From Flavobacteriaceae bacterium PS02334 (GTDB lineage Bacteria; Bacteroidota; Bacteroidia; Flavobacteriales; Flavobacteriaceae), in assembly GCA_029959295.1 (NCBI GenBank), contig JASCOH010000008.1:62001-126000 (forward strand): DNA of 64,000 nucleotides, given 5' to 3'. This document shows positions 7,522-16,300 of the stretch, one piece after another. Each line of letters starts with the position of its first letter. Within the stretch, counting starts at the first letter, position 1. A model generated the notes under the pieces. That model had not been told where the DNA came from. It searched no databases and saw only the letters and a program-made list of their open reading frames with translations. The translations under genes and the position numbers were made by a program.

Positions 7522-8808
7522 ATGATAGCGAAAATTGGCAGAAGCGGAAATTTATACGGGGCGTTGGCATACAATCAGCTTAAAGTGGAGAATGAGAACG
7601 GGCAAATTTTGTTCGCCAATAAGATGATTGAAACCGCAAGCGGTCATTATTCCGTTCCACAATTAGCCCAGTCTTTCGCTCCTTATCTTATTGCTAACCG
7701 CAATACCGAGAAACATACCTTACATATTTCGCTCAATCCCGACCCGAAAGACAAAGTAAGTGATGATAAATTTCGGGAAATGGCAGAAGAATATATGCGT
7801 GAAATGGGTTACGGCGAACAGCCTTTTGTGGTATTCAAACATACCGATATTGACCGCAGCCATATCCATATTGTATCGGTTTGCGTGGACGAGCAGGGTA
7901 AAAAGATTTCTGACAAGTTTGAAAAAATGCGGTCTATGAACCTGTGCCGTGAACTGGAACGAAAGCACCGCTTAATACCTGCAACCGATAAAGAACGTAA
8001 TCAAAATGATAAGGTTTTCCGTCCAGTAGATTATCGGGCGGGCGATGTAAAAAGCCAAATTGCTTCGGTAGTCCGACACCTGCCGAACCATTACCAGTAC
8101 CAAAGTTTGGGCGAATACAATGCCTTGCTATCTCTTTTCAATATTACCGCCGAGAAAATCGAGGGAGAATTACAGGGAAAGATGCAGCAGGGCTTATTGT
8201 ACATTCCCTTAAATGATAAAGGCGAAAGAGCCGGGCATCCGTTCAAGGCTTCCCTGTTCGGTAAGAGTGCGGGGCTACCTGCTTTGGAATTGCATTTTGC
8301 GAAATGCAAAACGGCTTTAAAAGACCATCCAAGCAAGCCAACCCTAAAAGCTGCCGCTACCATTGCCCTGAAAACAACGAGCGATGAGCAGGCTTTTAAA
8401 AAGCAATTAGCTGAACAGGGAATTAACGTAGTGGTGCGCCGGAATGATACAGGTCGTATTTACGGAATGACTTTTATAGACCACAATTCTAAAACGGTTT
8501 GGAACGGTTCACGTTTAGCAAAGGAACTTTCTGCCAATGTCTTTAATGATTATTGGAACAATAACATCAAGCCGGAGATAAAAGAACCTGCTTTACAGCA
8601 ACCCAAAATATCCACATCAAATGATGCGGATCTTCCTGCGGAAGAACCACACCATTTGTTCGACTTCTTAACTACGGAAAAACACGAAGACGGTTTGATT
8701 GAAGCATTAGGCGGTTTGCTACCCGATGCACAGGGCGAAGATTATGAGGAATTGGATTTTGCTAACAAGATGAAGAAGAAACGCAAACGCCAAAGAGGTC
8801 AGAAATAG
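7522..8808 (+). CDS. mobB: Relaxase/mobilization nuclease MobB
   Basis: A 428-residue relaxase (Relaxase/Mobilisation nuclease family). The histidine triad is visible as HTDIDRSHIHIV, with H107, H114 and H116 as expected metal ligands of the HUH-type active site; the catalytic Tyr is probably one of the N-terminal tyrosines (for example Y13 or Y18). It would nick oriT and pilot the strand into the recipient. The C-terminal third is variable and ends with a very basic KMKKKRKRQRGQK tail. It lies 8 bp after mobA and about 100 bp before traG, which has its own phased element, so the coupling-protein gene may have a separate promoter. Length and motifs are typical and no damage is seen. Confidence 0.85.
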   Translation: MIAKIGRSGNLYGALAYNQLKVENENGQILFANKMIETASGHYSVPQLAQSFAPYLIANRNTEKHTLHISLNPDPKDKVSDDKFREMAEEYMREMGYGEQPFVVFKHTDIDRSHIHIVSVCVDEQGKKISDKFEKMRSMNLCRELERKHRLIPATDKERNQNDKVFRPVDYRAGDVKSQIASVVRHLPNHYQYQSLGEYNALLSLFNITAEKIEGELQGKMQQGLLYIPLNDKGERAGHPFKASLFGKSAGLPALELHFAKCKTALKDHPSKPTLKAAATIALKTTSDEQAFKKQLAEQGINVVVRRNDTGRIYGMTFIDHNSKTVWNGSRLAKELSANVFNDYWNNNIKPEIKEPALQQPKISTSNDADLPAEEPHHLFDFLTTEKHEDGLIEALGGLLPDAQGEDYEELDFANKMKKKRKRQRGQK

Positions 8809-8814
8809 TAATCA

Positions 8815-8854
8815 GCCAAATACTGCCATACAACGCCACTGGCTGCCACTTTCT
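8815..8854 (+). promoter_or_regulatory. ICE 10-bp phased GGC element, copy C, before traG
   Basis: On the plus strand GCC triplets begin at 8815, 8825, 8835 and 8845. The core GCCAAATACTGCC is at 8815-8827, about 82 bp before the traG start. Orientation relative to the gene is the same as in copies D, E and F. Confidence 0.6.
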
Positions 8855-8909
8855 TATAGCCACTCCATAGAGCCTTTAAATTCACGCCCGAACATTAAAA
8901 CTTGAAATA

Positions 8910-10907
8910 ATGCAGGGAGAAGACGATTTAAGAGGGCTTGCCAAGATAATAGCTTTTATGCGGGCAGTCAGTATTCTTTTGGTGCTAATGCATCTTTATT
9001 GGTTCTGCTACGGTTTCTTTTTAGAACGTGGGTGGACGTTGGAAGTAATCAACAAAATACTGGGCAATTTCGACAGAACAGCAGGTTTGTTCTCACATAC
9101 CTTATACACCAAAGCATTTGCTTTGGTTTTGTTGGCTTTGAGTTGCTTAGGGACGAAAGGCGTAAAGAATGAGAAGATAACTTGGTCTAAAATATACGTG
9201 GCTTTGGGCATTGGCTTTGTGCTGTTCTTTCTTAATACACCACTGTTAAAGCTATCCCCGGCAACAGGAACTTTCCTGTATATCCTTACTATCTCGTTAG
9301 GTTATATCGCTTTGCTGATGGCGGGTGTATGGATGAGCCGATTGCTGCGCACTAACCTGATGGACGATGTTTTCAACAACGAAAACGAGAGCTTCCAACA
9401 GGAAACCAAGCTGATGGAAAACGAGTATTCCGTCAACCTGCCCACCAAATTTTACTACAAAGGCAAGTGGAATAATGGTTGGATAAACATCGTAAATCCT
9501 TTCAGGGCAACTATCGTGTTGGGTACTCCGGGTTCAGGAAAATCCTATGCCATTGTAAACAACTACATCAAGCAGCAGATTGAGAAAGGCTTTAGTATGT
9601 ACATCTACGATTTCAAATTCGACGACCTTTCTACCATTGCCTACAATCACTTACTGAAGCATCGGGACAAGTATAAAATTCAGCCGAAATTCTACGTGAT
9701 AAATTTCGACGACCCACGCAAGAGCCACCGTTGCAATCCACTCAATCCCGGCTTTATGACGGACATTTCAGATGCTTACGAAGCGGCATATACCATAATG
9801 CTGAACCTTAATAGGTCGTGGATACAGAAGCAAGGGGATTTTTTCGTGGAAAGCCCAATTATCCTGCTTGCAGCTATTATTTGGTATCTGAAAATATATG
9901 AGGATGGTAAGTATTGTACGTTCCCGCACGCTATTGAATTGCTGAATAAAAAGTATTCGGATGTATTCACAATTCTTACCTCATACCCCGATTTAGAAAA
10001 TTATTTGTCGCCCTTTATGGATGCTTGGCAAGGCGGCGCACAAGACCAGTTACAAGGGCAAATTGCATCGGCAAAAATTCCCTTATCAAGAATGATAAGC
10101 CCGCAGCTTTATTGGGTAATGACTGGGGACGACTTCACGCTCGACATCAATAACCCGAATGAACCTAAGATTTTATGCGTGGGCAATAATCCCGACCGCC
10201 AAAATATCTATTCGGCAGCATTGGGCTTGTACAATTCAAGGATTGTAAAGCTCATCAATAAAAAAGGACAGCTAAAGAGTTCGGTTATCATAGATGAGCT
10301 GCCCACAATTTATTTTAGGGGACTGGACAACCTTATCGCAACGGCGAGAAGTAATAAGGTGGCTGTTTGCCTGGGCTTTCAGGACTTTAGTCAATTAACC
10401 CGTGATTACGGCGACAAAGAGAGTAAGGTAATTCAAAATACGGTAGGTAATATATTTAGTGGTCAGGTGGTTGGCGAAACGGCAAAAAGCCTTTCAGAAC
10501 GTTTCGGTAAAGTATTGCAGAAACGCCAAAGTATGACGATTAACCGAAATGATAAATCTACCTCCATTTCCACACAGTTAGATAGCCTTATTCCGGCTTC
10601 CAAAATATCAACGCTCACACAGGGTATGTTCGTAGGTTCTGTATCGGATAACTTTGACGAGCGTATCGAGCAAAAGATATTTCACGCCGAAATTGTGGTG
10701 GATAATGAAGAGGTTGCTGCCGAAACAAAAGCCTATCAGAAGATACCGGAAATTTTATCTTTTGTAGATGAACAGGGCGAGGATAAAATGAAGCAGGAAA
10801 TTGAAGCCAATTACAAGCAGATAAAATCAGATATTGTACAGGTTATCGAAATTGAATTGGAGCGTATCAAGAACGACCCCAAATTAAAACATCTTATACA
10901 TGATTAA
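8910..10907 (+). CDS. traG: TraG/VirD4-type coupling protein (MobC)
   Basis: A 665-residue type IV coupling ATPase. Four N-terminal membrane segments (about residues 16-40, 65-82, 94-112 and 122-146) precede the motor domain. Walker A is GTPGSGKS (about 204-211) and Walker B lies in SSVIIDELPTIYF (about 453-465). The C-terminal part contains a QNTVGNIFSGQV segment typical of TraG/TraD ATPases. It would connect the relaxase-DNA complex to the transfer channel at the inner membrane. CTnDOT-type elements call it MobC or TraG. It follows mobB by about 100 bp and ends convergently to the hxlR gene, with a perfect hairpin between. Length is normal for Bacteroidetes. Confidence 0.9.
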   Translation: MQGEDDLRGLAKIIAFMRAVSILLVLMHLYWFCYGFFLERGWTLEVINKILGNFDRTAGLFSHTLYTKAFALVLLALSCLGTKGVKNEKITWSKIYVALGIGFVLFFLNTPLLKLSPATGTFLYILTISLGYIALLMAGVWMSRLLRTNLMDDVFNNENESFQQETKLMENEYSVNLPTKFYYKGKWNNGWINIVNPFRATIVLGTPGSGKSYAIVNNYIKQQIEKGFSMYIYDFKFDDLSTIAYNHLLKHRDKYKIQPKFYVINFDDPRKSHRCNPLNPGFMTDISDAYEAAYTIMLNLNRSWIQKQGDFFVESPIILLAAIIWYLKIYEDGKYCTFPHAIELLNKKYSDVFTILTSYPDLENYLSPFMDAWQGGAQDQLQGQIASAKIPLSRMISPQLYWVMTGDDFTLDINNPNEPKILCVGNNPDRQNIYSAALGLYNSRIVKLINKKGQLKSSVIIDELPTIYFRGLDNLIATARSNKVAVCLGFQDFSQLTRDYGDKESKVIQNTVGNIFSGQVVGETAKSLSERFGKVLQKRQSMTINRNDKSTSISTQLDSLIPASKISTLTQGMFVGSVSDNFDERIEQKIFHAEIVVDNEEVAAETKAYQKIPEILSFVDEQGEDKMKQEIEANYKQIKSDIVQVIEIELERIKNDPKLKHLIHD

Positions 10908-10923
10908 ATGTTTCTTCATAAAA

Positions 10924-10963
10924 ATTTAATGTCAATATATTGTGGGAACGGATGACATTAAAT
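10924..10963. terminator. Hairpin between convergent traG and hxlR
   Basis: ATTTAATGTCA (10924-10934) and TGACATTAAAT (10953-10963) form a perfect 11-bp stem with an 18-nt loop, placed between two convergent genes. There is no long U-run. It could instead be a scar of the cargo insertion. Confidence 0.45.
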
Positions 10964-11313
10964 CAGGAATAACTATTTTCTGTAATTTTCTTCTTATGCT
11001 TGATACCCCAGCTTTCCATAGGGGATATAACTTCTTTAAGACCGTAAGCATAGTCTGTAACAGAGTATTCGATTTTTATAGGATATTCTTCGACAATAGT
11101 TCTTTTAATTAAAAGATTTTCCTCCAAATGCTTTAGCTCTTTAGACAGAACACGGTTTGTAATTTTCGGAATTGAATTTGAAATATCGTTAAAGCGCTTG
11201 TTCCCACTGTAAATTGAAAGTATTATTGGTAATTTCCATTTACCGCCAAGTACAAACATAGTATCTTGAATAGCTTTAACTTTCTCCTGAAATCGTTTTT
11301 CGTCTTTTTTCAA
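10963..11313 (-). CDS. HxlR-family winged-helix transcriptional regulator
   Basis: A 116-residue HxlR/DUF24 protein with the family hallmark LGGKWKLPIILSI (about residues 22-34), an RFNDISNSIPKITNRVLSKELKHLEE recognition region and a YSVTDYAYGLKEVISPMESWG wing and C-terminal helix. Many HxlR proteins sense electrophiles or oxidants through a conserved N-terminal Cys; this one has no cysteine at all, so it must use another signal. It diverges from the dehydrogenase gene across 76 bp holding an inverted repeat, and very likely controls that gene and itself. The pair is AT-rich compared with the flanking transfer genes, which suits a separately acquired cargo. Confidence 0.9.
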   Translation of the reverse strand: MKKDEKRFQEKVKAIQDTMFVLGGKWKLPIILSIYSGNKRFNDISNSIPKITNRVLSKELKHLEENLLIKRTIVEEYPIKIEYSVTDYAYGLKEVISPMESWGIKHKKKITENSYS

Positions 11314-11334
11314 TTTAAGTATCCTTTAGTATAC

Positions 11335-11353
11335 AAGTATCAAATATATACTT
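11335..11353. promoter_or_regulatory. Candidate HxlR operator
   Basis: AAGTAT and ATACTT form an inverted repeat with a 7-nt spacer in the divergent promoter region. A further AAGTAT and a GTATAC lie just left of it, so several half-sites overlap. A -7-like TAACTTTA follows at 11362, in place for the dehydrogenase gene. Confidence 0.45.
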
Positions 11354-11389
11354 TTTCGTGTTAACTTTACAAGATAAATAACAAGAAAT

Positions 11390-12199
11390 ATGAAAACAAT
11401 ATTCATTACAGGTGCATCCTCGGGATTTGGAAAAGAAACTGCTAAACTATTTCAATTAAAAGGTTGGAATGTAATTGCAACGATGCGTTCTCCCGAAGAA
11501 GAACAAGAATTAACAAAGTTAGATAACGTTTTGGTTGTTGAATTGGATGTTCAAAATGAAAAATCTATAAAGGCAGCCGTTAAGAAAGGAATTGAAAAAT
11601 TTGCTAAAATAGATGCATTGCTCAATTGTGCTGGCTATGCTGTAATGGGCATTTTCGAAACAGCCACTGAAGAACAGATTAAAAACCAGTTTGATGTTAA
11701 TTTATTTGGAATGATGCGGACTACACAAGCTGTTTTATCGCATATGCGTGAAAATCGCAAGGGAGTAATTATTAATATTTCTTCCGTTGCAGGCAGAGTA
11801 GGCTTGCCTTTCGCAAGTATTTATGAAAGTTCAAAATTTGCCGTTGAAGGATTTTCCGAGGCACTTAATTTTGAGGTCGGAAATTTTGGAATTAAGTGCA
11901 AAATTATTGAACCTGGCTCGTCACAAACTAATTTTGGAAATGCCAAGAAAAGCACTAGGAACCAGATTGAGGAGTATATCCCTTTTTTGTCAAAATTCTA
12001 CGAAAACTATCCAAATAAAACTGCTCATTGTAAACTAGCAATTCCACAGGAAGTCGCTCAGACAATTTATAATGCTGTAACGGATGAAAGTTCCAAAATG
12101 CGATATATCATTGGTGAGGACTGCCAATTCTTTGTAGGTATAAAAGAAAATAACTCGGAAGAAAATTATGTAAAAAGAATTCAAGATTTTTTTAAGTAG
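11390..12199 (+). CDS. Short-chain dehydrogenase/reductase (classical SDR)
   Basis: A 269-residue classical SDR. The cofactor motif is TGASSGFG (residues 7-14), the stabilising motif NCAG (79-82, instead of the usual NNAG), the catalytic Ser lies in NISS (about 131) and the catalytic pair is Y145 and K149 in YESSK. The family reduces or oxidises carbonyl or hydroxyl groups with NAD(P)(H); the substrate cannot be read from sequence. It is divergent from an HxlR regulator, an arrangement common for genes induced by toxic aldehydes, quinones or other electrophiles. It lies between the transfer genes and rteC and is most simply cargo. Confidence 0.88.
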   Translation: MKTIFITGASSGFGKETAKLFQLKGWNVIATMRSPEEEQELTKLDNVLVVELDVQNEKSIKAAVKKGIEKFAKIDALLNCAGYAVMGIFETATEEQIKNQFDVNLFGMMRTTQAVLSHMRENRKGVIINISSVAGRVGLPFASIYESSKFAVEGFSEALNFEVGNFGIKCKIIEPGSSQTNFGNAKKSTRNQIEEYIPFLSKFYENYPNKTAHCKLAIPQEVAQTIYNAVTDESSKMRYIIGEDCQFFVGIKENNSEENYVKRIQDFFK

Positions 12200-12305
12200 G
12201 CGAAACCGTCATCGATTTTATTATTTTATTATGTACTTGTGATAAATGAAATTGGGAGTATTTATAAATAAGCAGATTATGATAAAGTCAATTAAGGCTG
12301 AATTA

Positions 12306-12330
12306 CTCCAAAAATGACACATTTTTGGAG
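12306..12330. promoter_or_regulatory. Perfect 11-bp palindrome upstream of rteC
   Basis: CTCCAAAAATG and CATTTTTGGAG are perfect inverted copies with a 3-nt spacer. The site is 107 bp after the dehydrogenase gene and about 168 bp before the rteC start, with no T-run after it, so an operator is more likely than a terminator. Confidence 0.4.
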
Positions 12331-12448
12331 AGTAGAAATTATTTTAGTTTAATTGCCCAACGAAAAAGCTTAAAAATTTAATAAGAATTATTTACAGCAA
12401 AAACATCCTGTACACTGATTAGGGGCATTAATAAATATCAAAACTAAT

Positions 12449-12483
12449 AGATATTGGAGTGTCATTGAAACGCTCCGATATCT
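12449..12483. promoter_or_regulatory. Inverted repeat at the rteC start, candidate autoregulatory operator
   Basis: AGATATTGGAGTGT (12449-12462) is matched by ACGCTCCGATATCT (12470-12483) in inverted orientation, 12 of 14 pairs, 7-nt spacer. A related AGATATTGG lies 14 bp before the other rteC gene (25651-25659). Confidence 0.45.
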
Positions 12484-12497
12484 TTCAAGTAGCCTCT

Positions 12498-13319
12498 ATG
12501 CAAAAAATCTATAATGAAATACTGTATAAATTAGAAACTGCTGTAAACGAATTAGGGAAGGACAATGACTATATAGTAAAACAAATAGAGAACATTGTAA
12601 AACTTATCTTGCAAAGTTTGTCTGATTTGAAAACGGGTGTAATAACAAGAGGATTTAAAAACGTTAATGAAGAAATCCATTTTTTCAAATATCAGAAACC
12701 TGTTATTGTTTCAAAGCTAATTTACTATAATGCTATTTACAAGATTGAAACAAGAAAGCCTTACGGAGCAAAACGTACCAAGAAATATCTTGGCAAAGAA
12801 CTGAAAAAGCTAAAAAGGTTTTTTGACAATAACCTTGATTTCTACAAGTATTATCGCAGCAATAACTCTTTCCTTGACGAGAACTTTTTTTTACGAGGTA
12901 AACACGATATAAGACTATGGTTAGACACTTTTTATTTTGAGGCAGACCACCGCTTTTCTACTTCGCACGATTATAAGGTAGCCAAGATAATTGCCAATGA
13001 CCTGATACAAGTTTATTTGGAGGATAGGCTAAATAATTTCAACCTTAAAAAGAGTTTGGATACTTCGCTGAACTGGACTGCAAGCAAAACAGCATTAACC
13101 GAACTGATATACGCACTGTATTCCCACGGTGTGTTTAACAATGGGAATACAGACATAAAATTGATTGCCAAAAAGTTTGAAGATACTTTTAATATTGATT
13201 TAGGCGATTTTTACCACACCTTTATGGAATTGAAAGCCCGTAAGATGAACCGAACAAAATTCCTTGATAGCCTGTGTGAAGCATTGATAAAGAAAATGGA
13301 CGAACAGGACGAAAAGTAA
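12498..13319 (+). CDS. rteC: RteC family regulator, copy 1
   Basis: A 273-residue RteC-domain protein. In CTnDOT, RteC is the DNA-binding activator of the excision operon. Family features seen are GFKNVNEEIHFFKYQKPVI, a KLIYYN motif, a YKYYRS motif, HDYKVAKIIANDL and ALTELIYALYSHG; the same blocks occur in the second copy at 24791-25636. An in-frame GTG at 12459 would add 13 residues, but ATG 12498 aligns with the start of the second copy (MxxxxNxIL), and the inverted repeat at 12449-12483 would otherwise sit inside the gene. It converges on the methylase-helicase gene with only 9 bp between stops. No RteA/RteB two-component genes are visible. Confidence 0.82.
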   Translation: MQKIYNEILYKLETAVNELGKDNDYIVKQIENIVKLILQSLSDLKTGVITRGFKNVNEEIHFFKYQKPVIVSKLIYYNAIYKIETRKPYGAKRTKKYLGKELKKLKRFFDNNLDFYKYYRSNNSFLDENFFLRGKHDIRLWLDTFYFEADHRFSTSHDYKVAKIIANDLIQVYLEDRLNNFNLKKSLDTSLNWTASKTALTELIYALYSHGVFNNGNTDIKLIAKKFEDTFNIDLGDFYHTFMELKARKMNRTKFLDSLCEALIKKMDEQDEK

Positions 13320-13328
13320 GCAATACCA

Positions 13329-16300
13329 TTACAACACCCCACGGGGTAAATGAATACCTTTTGTCCTTACAATGCTGTCCTGAACCACTGGGGTTTCTTT
13401 CGTTTTTTCTACCTGCTCCGGAGCATCTGCTTTCGTTTCCGGTGTAATGGATAGCTGTATTTTCCTTTCAACAGCAGCCAGTTCCGTTTTAAGTTCGCTC
13501 AATCGACTTTCTTTAGACCACGTACCGTTAACCACTTCCTGAAGTATAGGCAGGTCTTTTTGTATTTCAGCAATTTTCTCCTGCTCTTGCTTAATAAAGC
13601 CCGGCAGCTTTTCCAAAGCCCTCAAAAAGTTCATTGCTGCGGTTTCAGGGTCTTTCGCCATTAAACCATTATTGTAGGTGTATTTGATGTTTCCCTCGCC
13701 CTGAACCAAAAAACGGTTTACTCTAATATCAGCCCCCTCTTTTTCAGAGATTTCAGTTTTAACCAACAGCGTAAAACCGTACAAGCTGCCGATTTCTTCA
13801 TACTGCCCTGCGGTACGAGCCTTATCCGCAATCTGGTTGAGTTTCGTACCGATTTGTTTCGGGTTTGCATTGGGCGGTAAGCCATTCAACAGCACAAGAT
13901 TTACGATTGTTCCGTCTGAACGTTTTTGTAGGCGTTGCTGCAAGTTTTCCCAGTCTGTATTCATCCGGTTCAAACGGGATTGGGTACTTTGCAACATTTC
14001 CGTATAATCCTGCACCTTAAATTTGGCACTGGATTTAGAACGGTTAAACGCCTGCTTTTCGCTTTCCAATCCGGCAATCTGCTTTTCAAGTTTGGCTTTA
14101 TCAAACAGGTCTGTATTTCCTGATAAGATTGCCACATATTCCGAAAAGTTCATTCCCGATTTTTCGTCCATACTTCCCTCGTCAATCGTTCTTTTGCTTA
14201 GGTTATTAGTCTTTAACTGGTCGATGAAAAGCTGTTTGTTATACAGCAGGTTGAACTTATAACTATCCAAAGATTTTTCAACGGCATAGATAATCACAGC
14301 AACTTTATTATCAGCGAAGAATTTGGCTATCTCGTTGCCTTTTCGGATAGCCCGCCCGTCCCTTTGTGCAAGGTCGCTCGGTCGCCACGGCGTATCTAAA
14401 TGATGAACTGCAACGGCTCTTTTCTGTGCATTAACACCCGTTCCCAACATACTGGTAGAGCCGAACAGCACACGGATTTTACCCTCGTTCATTCCGTTGA
14501 TGAGGTCTTTACGCTGCTTATCATTTTTGGCTTCCTGAATAAACCGTACTTCGTTTGCAGGTATGCCGTGGTCTTCCACGAGCTTGCGCTTTATTTCGGA
14601 GTACACATTCCATTCGCCTGGCTTGTAGGTTCCCAAATCAGAGAAAACGAACTGTGTTCCTTTTTGTGCATTAAACTGGTTGTAATACTTAGCAATATTT
14701 GCCGCACAATGCGAAGCCTTATTGTCGGGATGGTCATCATATATTCCGCTTACCATACGCATATCGAGCGACATCTTACGTGCATAGTCCGTAGCAATGA
14801 GCATCTTTGCTTTTTCTTCCCGTGGAGATAAAGGTTCTCTACCGAGCAAAGTAGCATCGCCCGTTTTGGCAAACTGCATCAGGCTTTGGATAAAGGCTTC
14901 TTGGTCGGGCGTTGGCGGTATATTATACAATACCTCGTTCTTTTCAGGGCGGTCAATACCAATATCCTTTGCCGTCCTGTAATCTGTGATTTCAGAATAG
15001 AACTGCGCCAGTTCCGGCACTTTGATGAAGTAGCGGAAACGCTCTTTAGCGACTATATTGTTTGCTACCGAAAATTCATAATCGGTCGTTTTTCTTGCAT
15101 AGATAGCTGCCCACGCATTAAAAGAATGAATGCCCTGTTTTTCCAATGCACGAGGGCGCAGGTACTTGAATAGCAGGTACAATTCCGTCAATGAATTGCT
15201 GATAGTAGTACCTGAAAGAAAAGTTGCACCCATATCCGCATTGGTACGCTCCTGAATGGTGCGGATAGCAAAGAGCAGGTTCAGTGCCTTTTGGCTCCCG
15301 TCCACGTTACCCAGTCCGGCTACCCGTGTGTGACGGGTGTTGAACATCAGGTTTTTGAACTGGTGGCTTTCATCCACAAACAAATGGTCTATGCCCATCA
15401 TTTTGAAGTCCACAATATCATCTTTGCGGTTTTCAATATCGTGTTGGAGTGTTTTCAGTTTTACTTCAAGATTTTCTTTCCTTTTGATTACACCCGCAAG
15501 CATCCCTCTTGTTACTTCTTTACCTTGCGATTGCAGGGCATCGAGGTTGCGCTCTACGCTGTCTAATTCTATTTCGAGGATTTCCTTTTGTATTTCGGGC
15601 GATTGCGGTATCATTCCGAACTGGTCGTGCGTGAGTATCACGCAATCCCAATCGTTGTTTTTAATATCCCCGAAAATCCGCAGGCGTTTTTTCGGTGTAA
15701 AATCATCTATACCTGGATAAAGGATTTTAGCGTGTGGATAGGCTTTGCGATAGTCTTCAGCAATGGCAGGTATATTCGCTTTCAGCCCTATAATCATCGG
15801 CTTATGGGCTAATCCCAAACGCTTCATTTCCTGCGCTGCGGTACACATTATCAGCGTTTTTCCTGCGCCTACTTCGTGGTCGCAGATAGCACCGTTGTTC
15901 AGCTTTATCATCCAAACGGTGTCCTTTTGGCTGGAATACAGGTCTTCAATGCCTGCTCCTTTGCGGTCTAATCCCGGAAAGTCCTGATGGCTGCCGTCAT
16001 AGTTCGGGCGAACGAAGCAGTTAAAGGTATCATTGTACTGGTCGGTCAGCCTGTTTTTAAATTCATCGTTCTGTGCGTGTAGCCAATCGGTAAAGGCAGT
16101 ACGGATTTCATCAATCTTGGTGTTCGCCATTTGTATGGCTTCCATATCTCGTACTTTGACCTCTTGGTCGCCAACCATTACTTTTTTGGTAATATCCGGC
16201 GTGGTATTGACAAGGGCGTGTTTGAGCAGGGCAATACCGTCAAACGTGCGGCTTTCTGCCTTGACTGCATATTTTTCCCAAATGTGCATATTGCCCTGAT

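Noticed and set aside
12459-12497. GTG start giving a longer RteC copy 1
   Set aside because: Alignment with the second RteC supports ATG 12498, and the inverted repeat covers the GTG.
14400-14831. Forward 143-residue reading frame
   Set aside because: Antisense shadow of the methylase-helicase gene; the real helicase motif VI is coded opposite to it.
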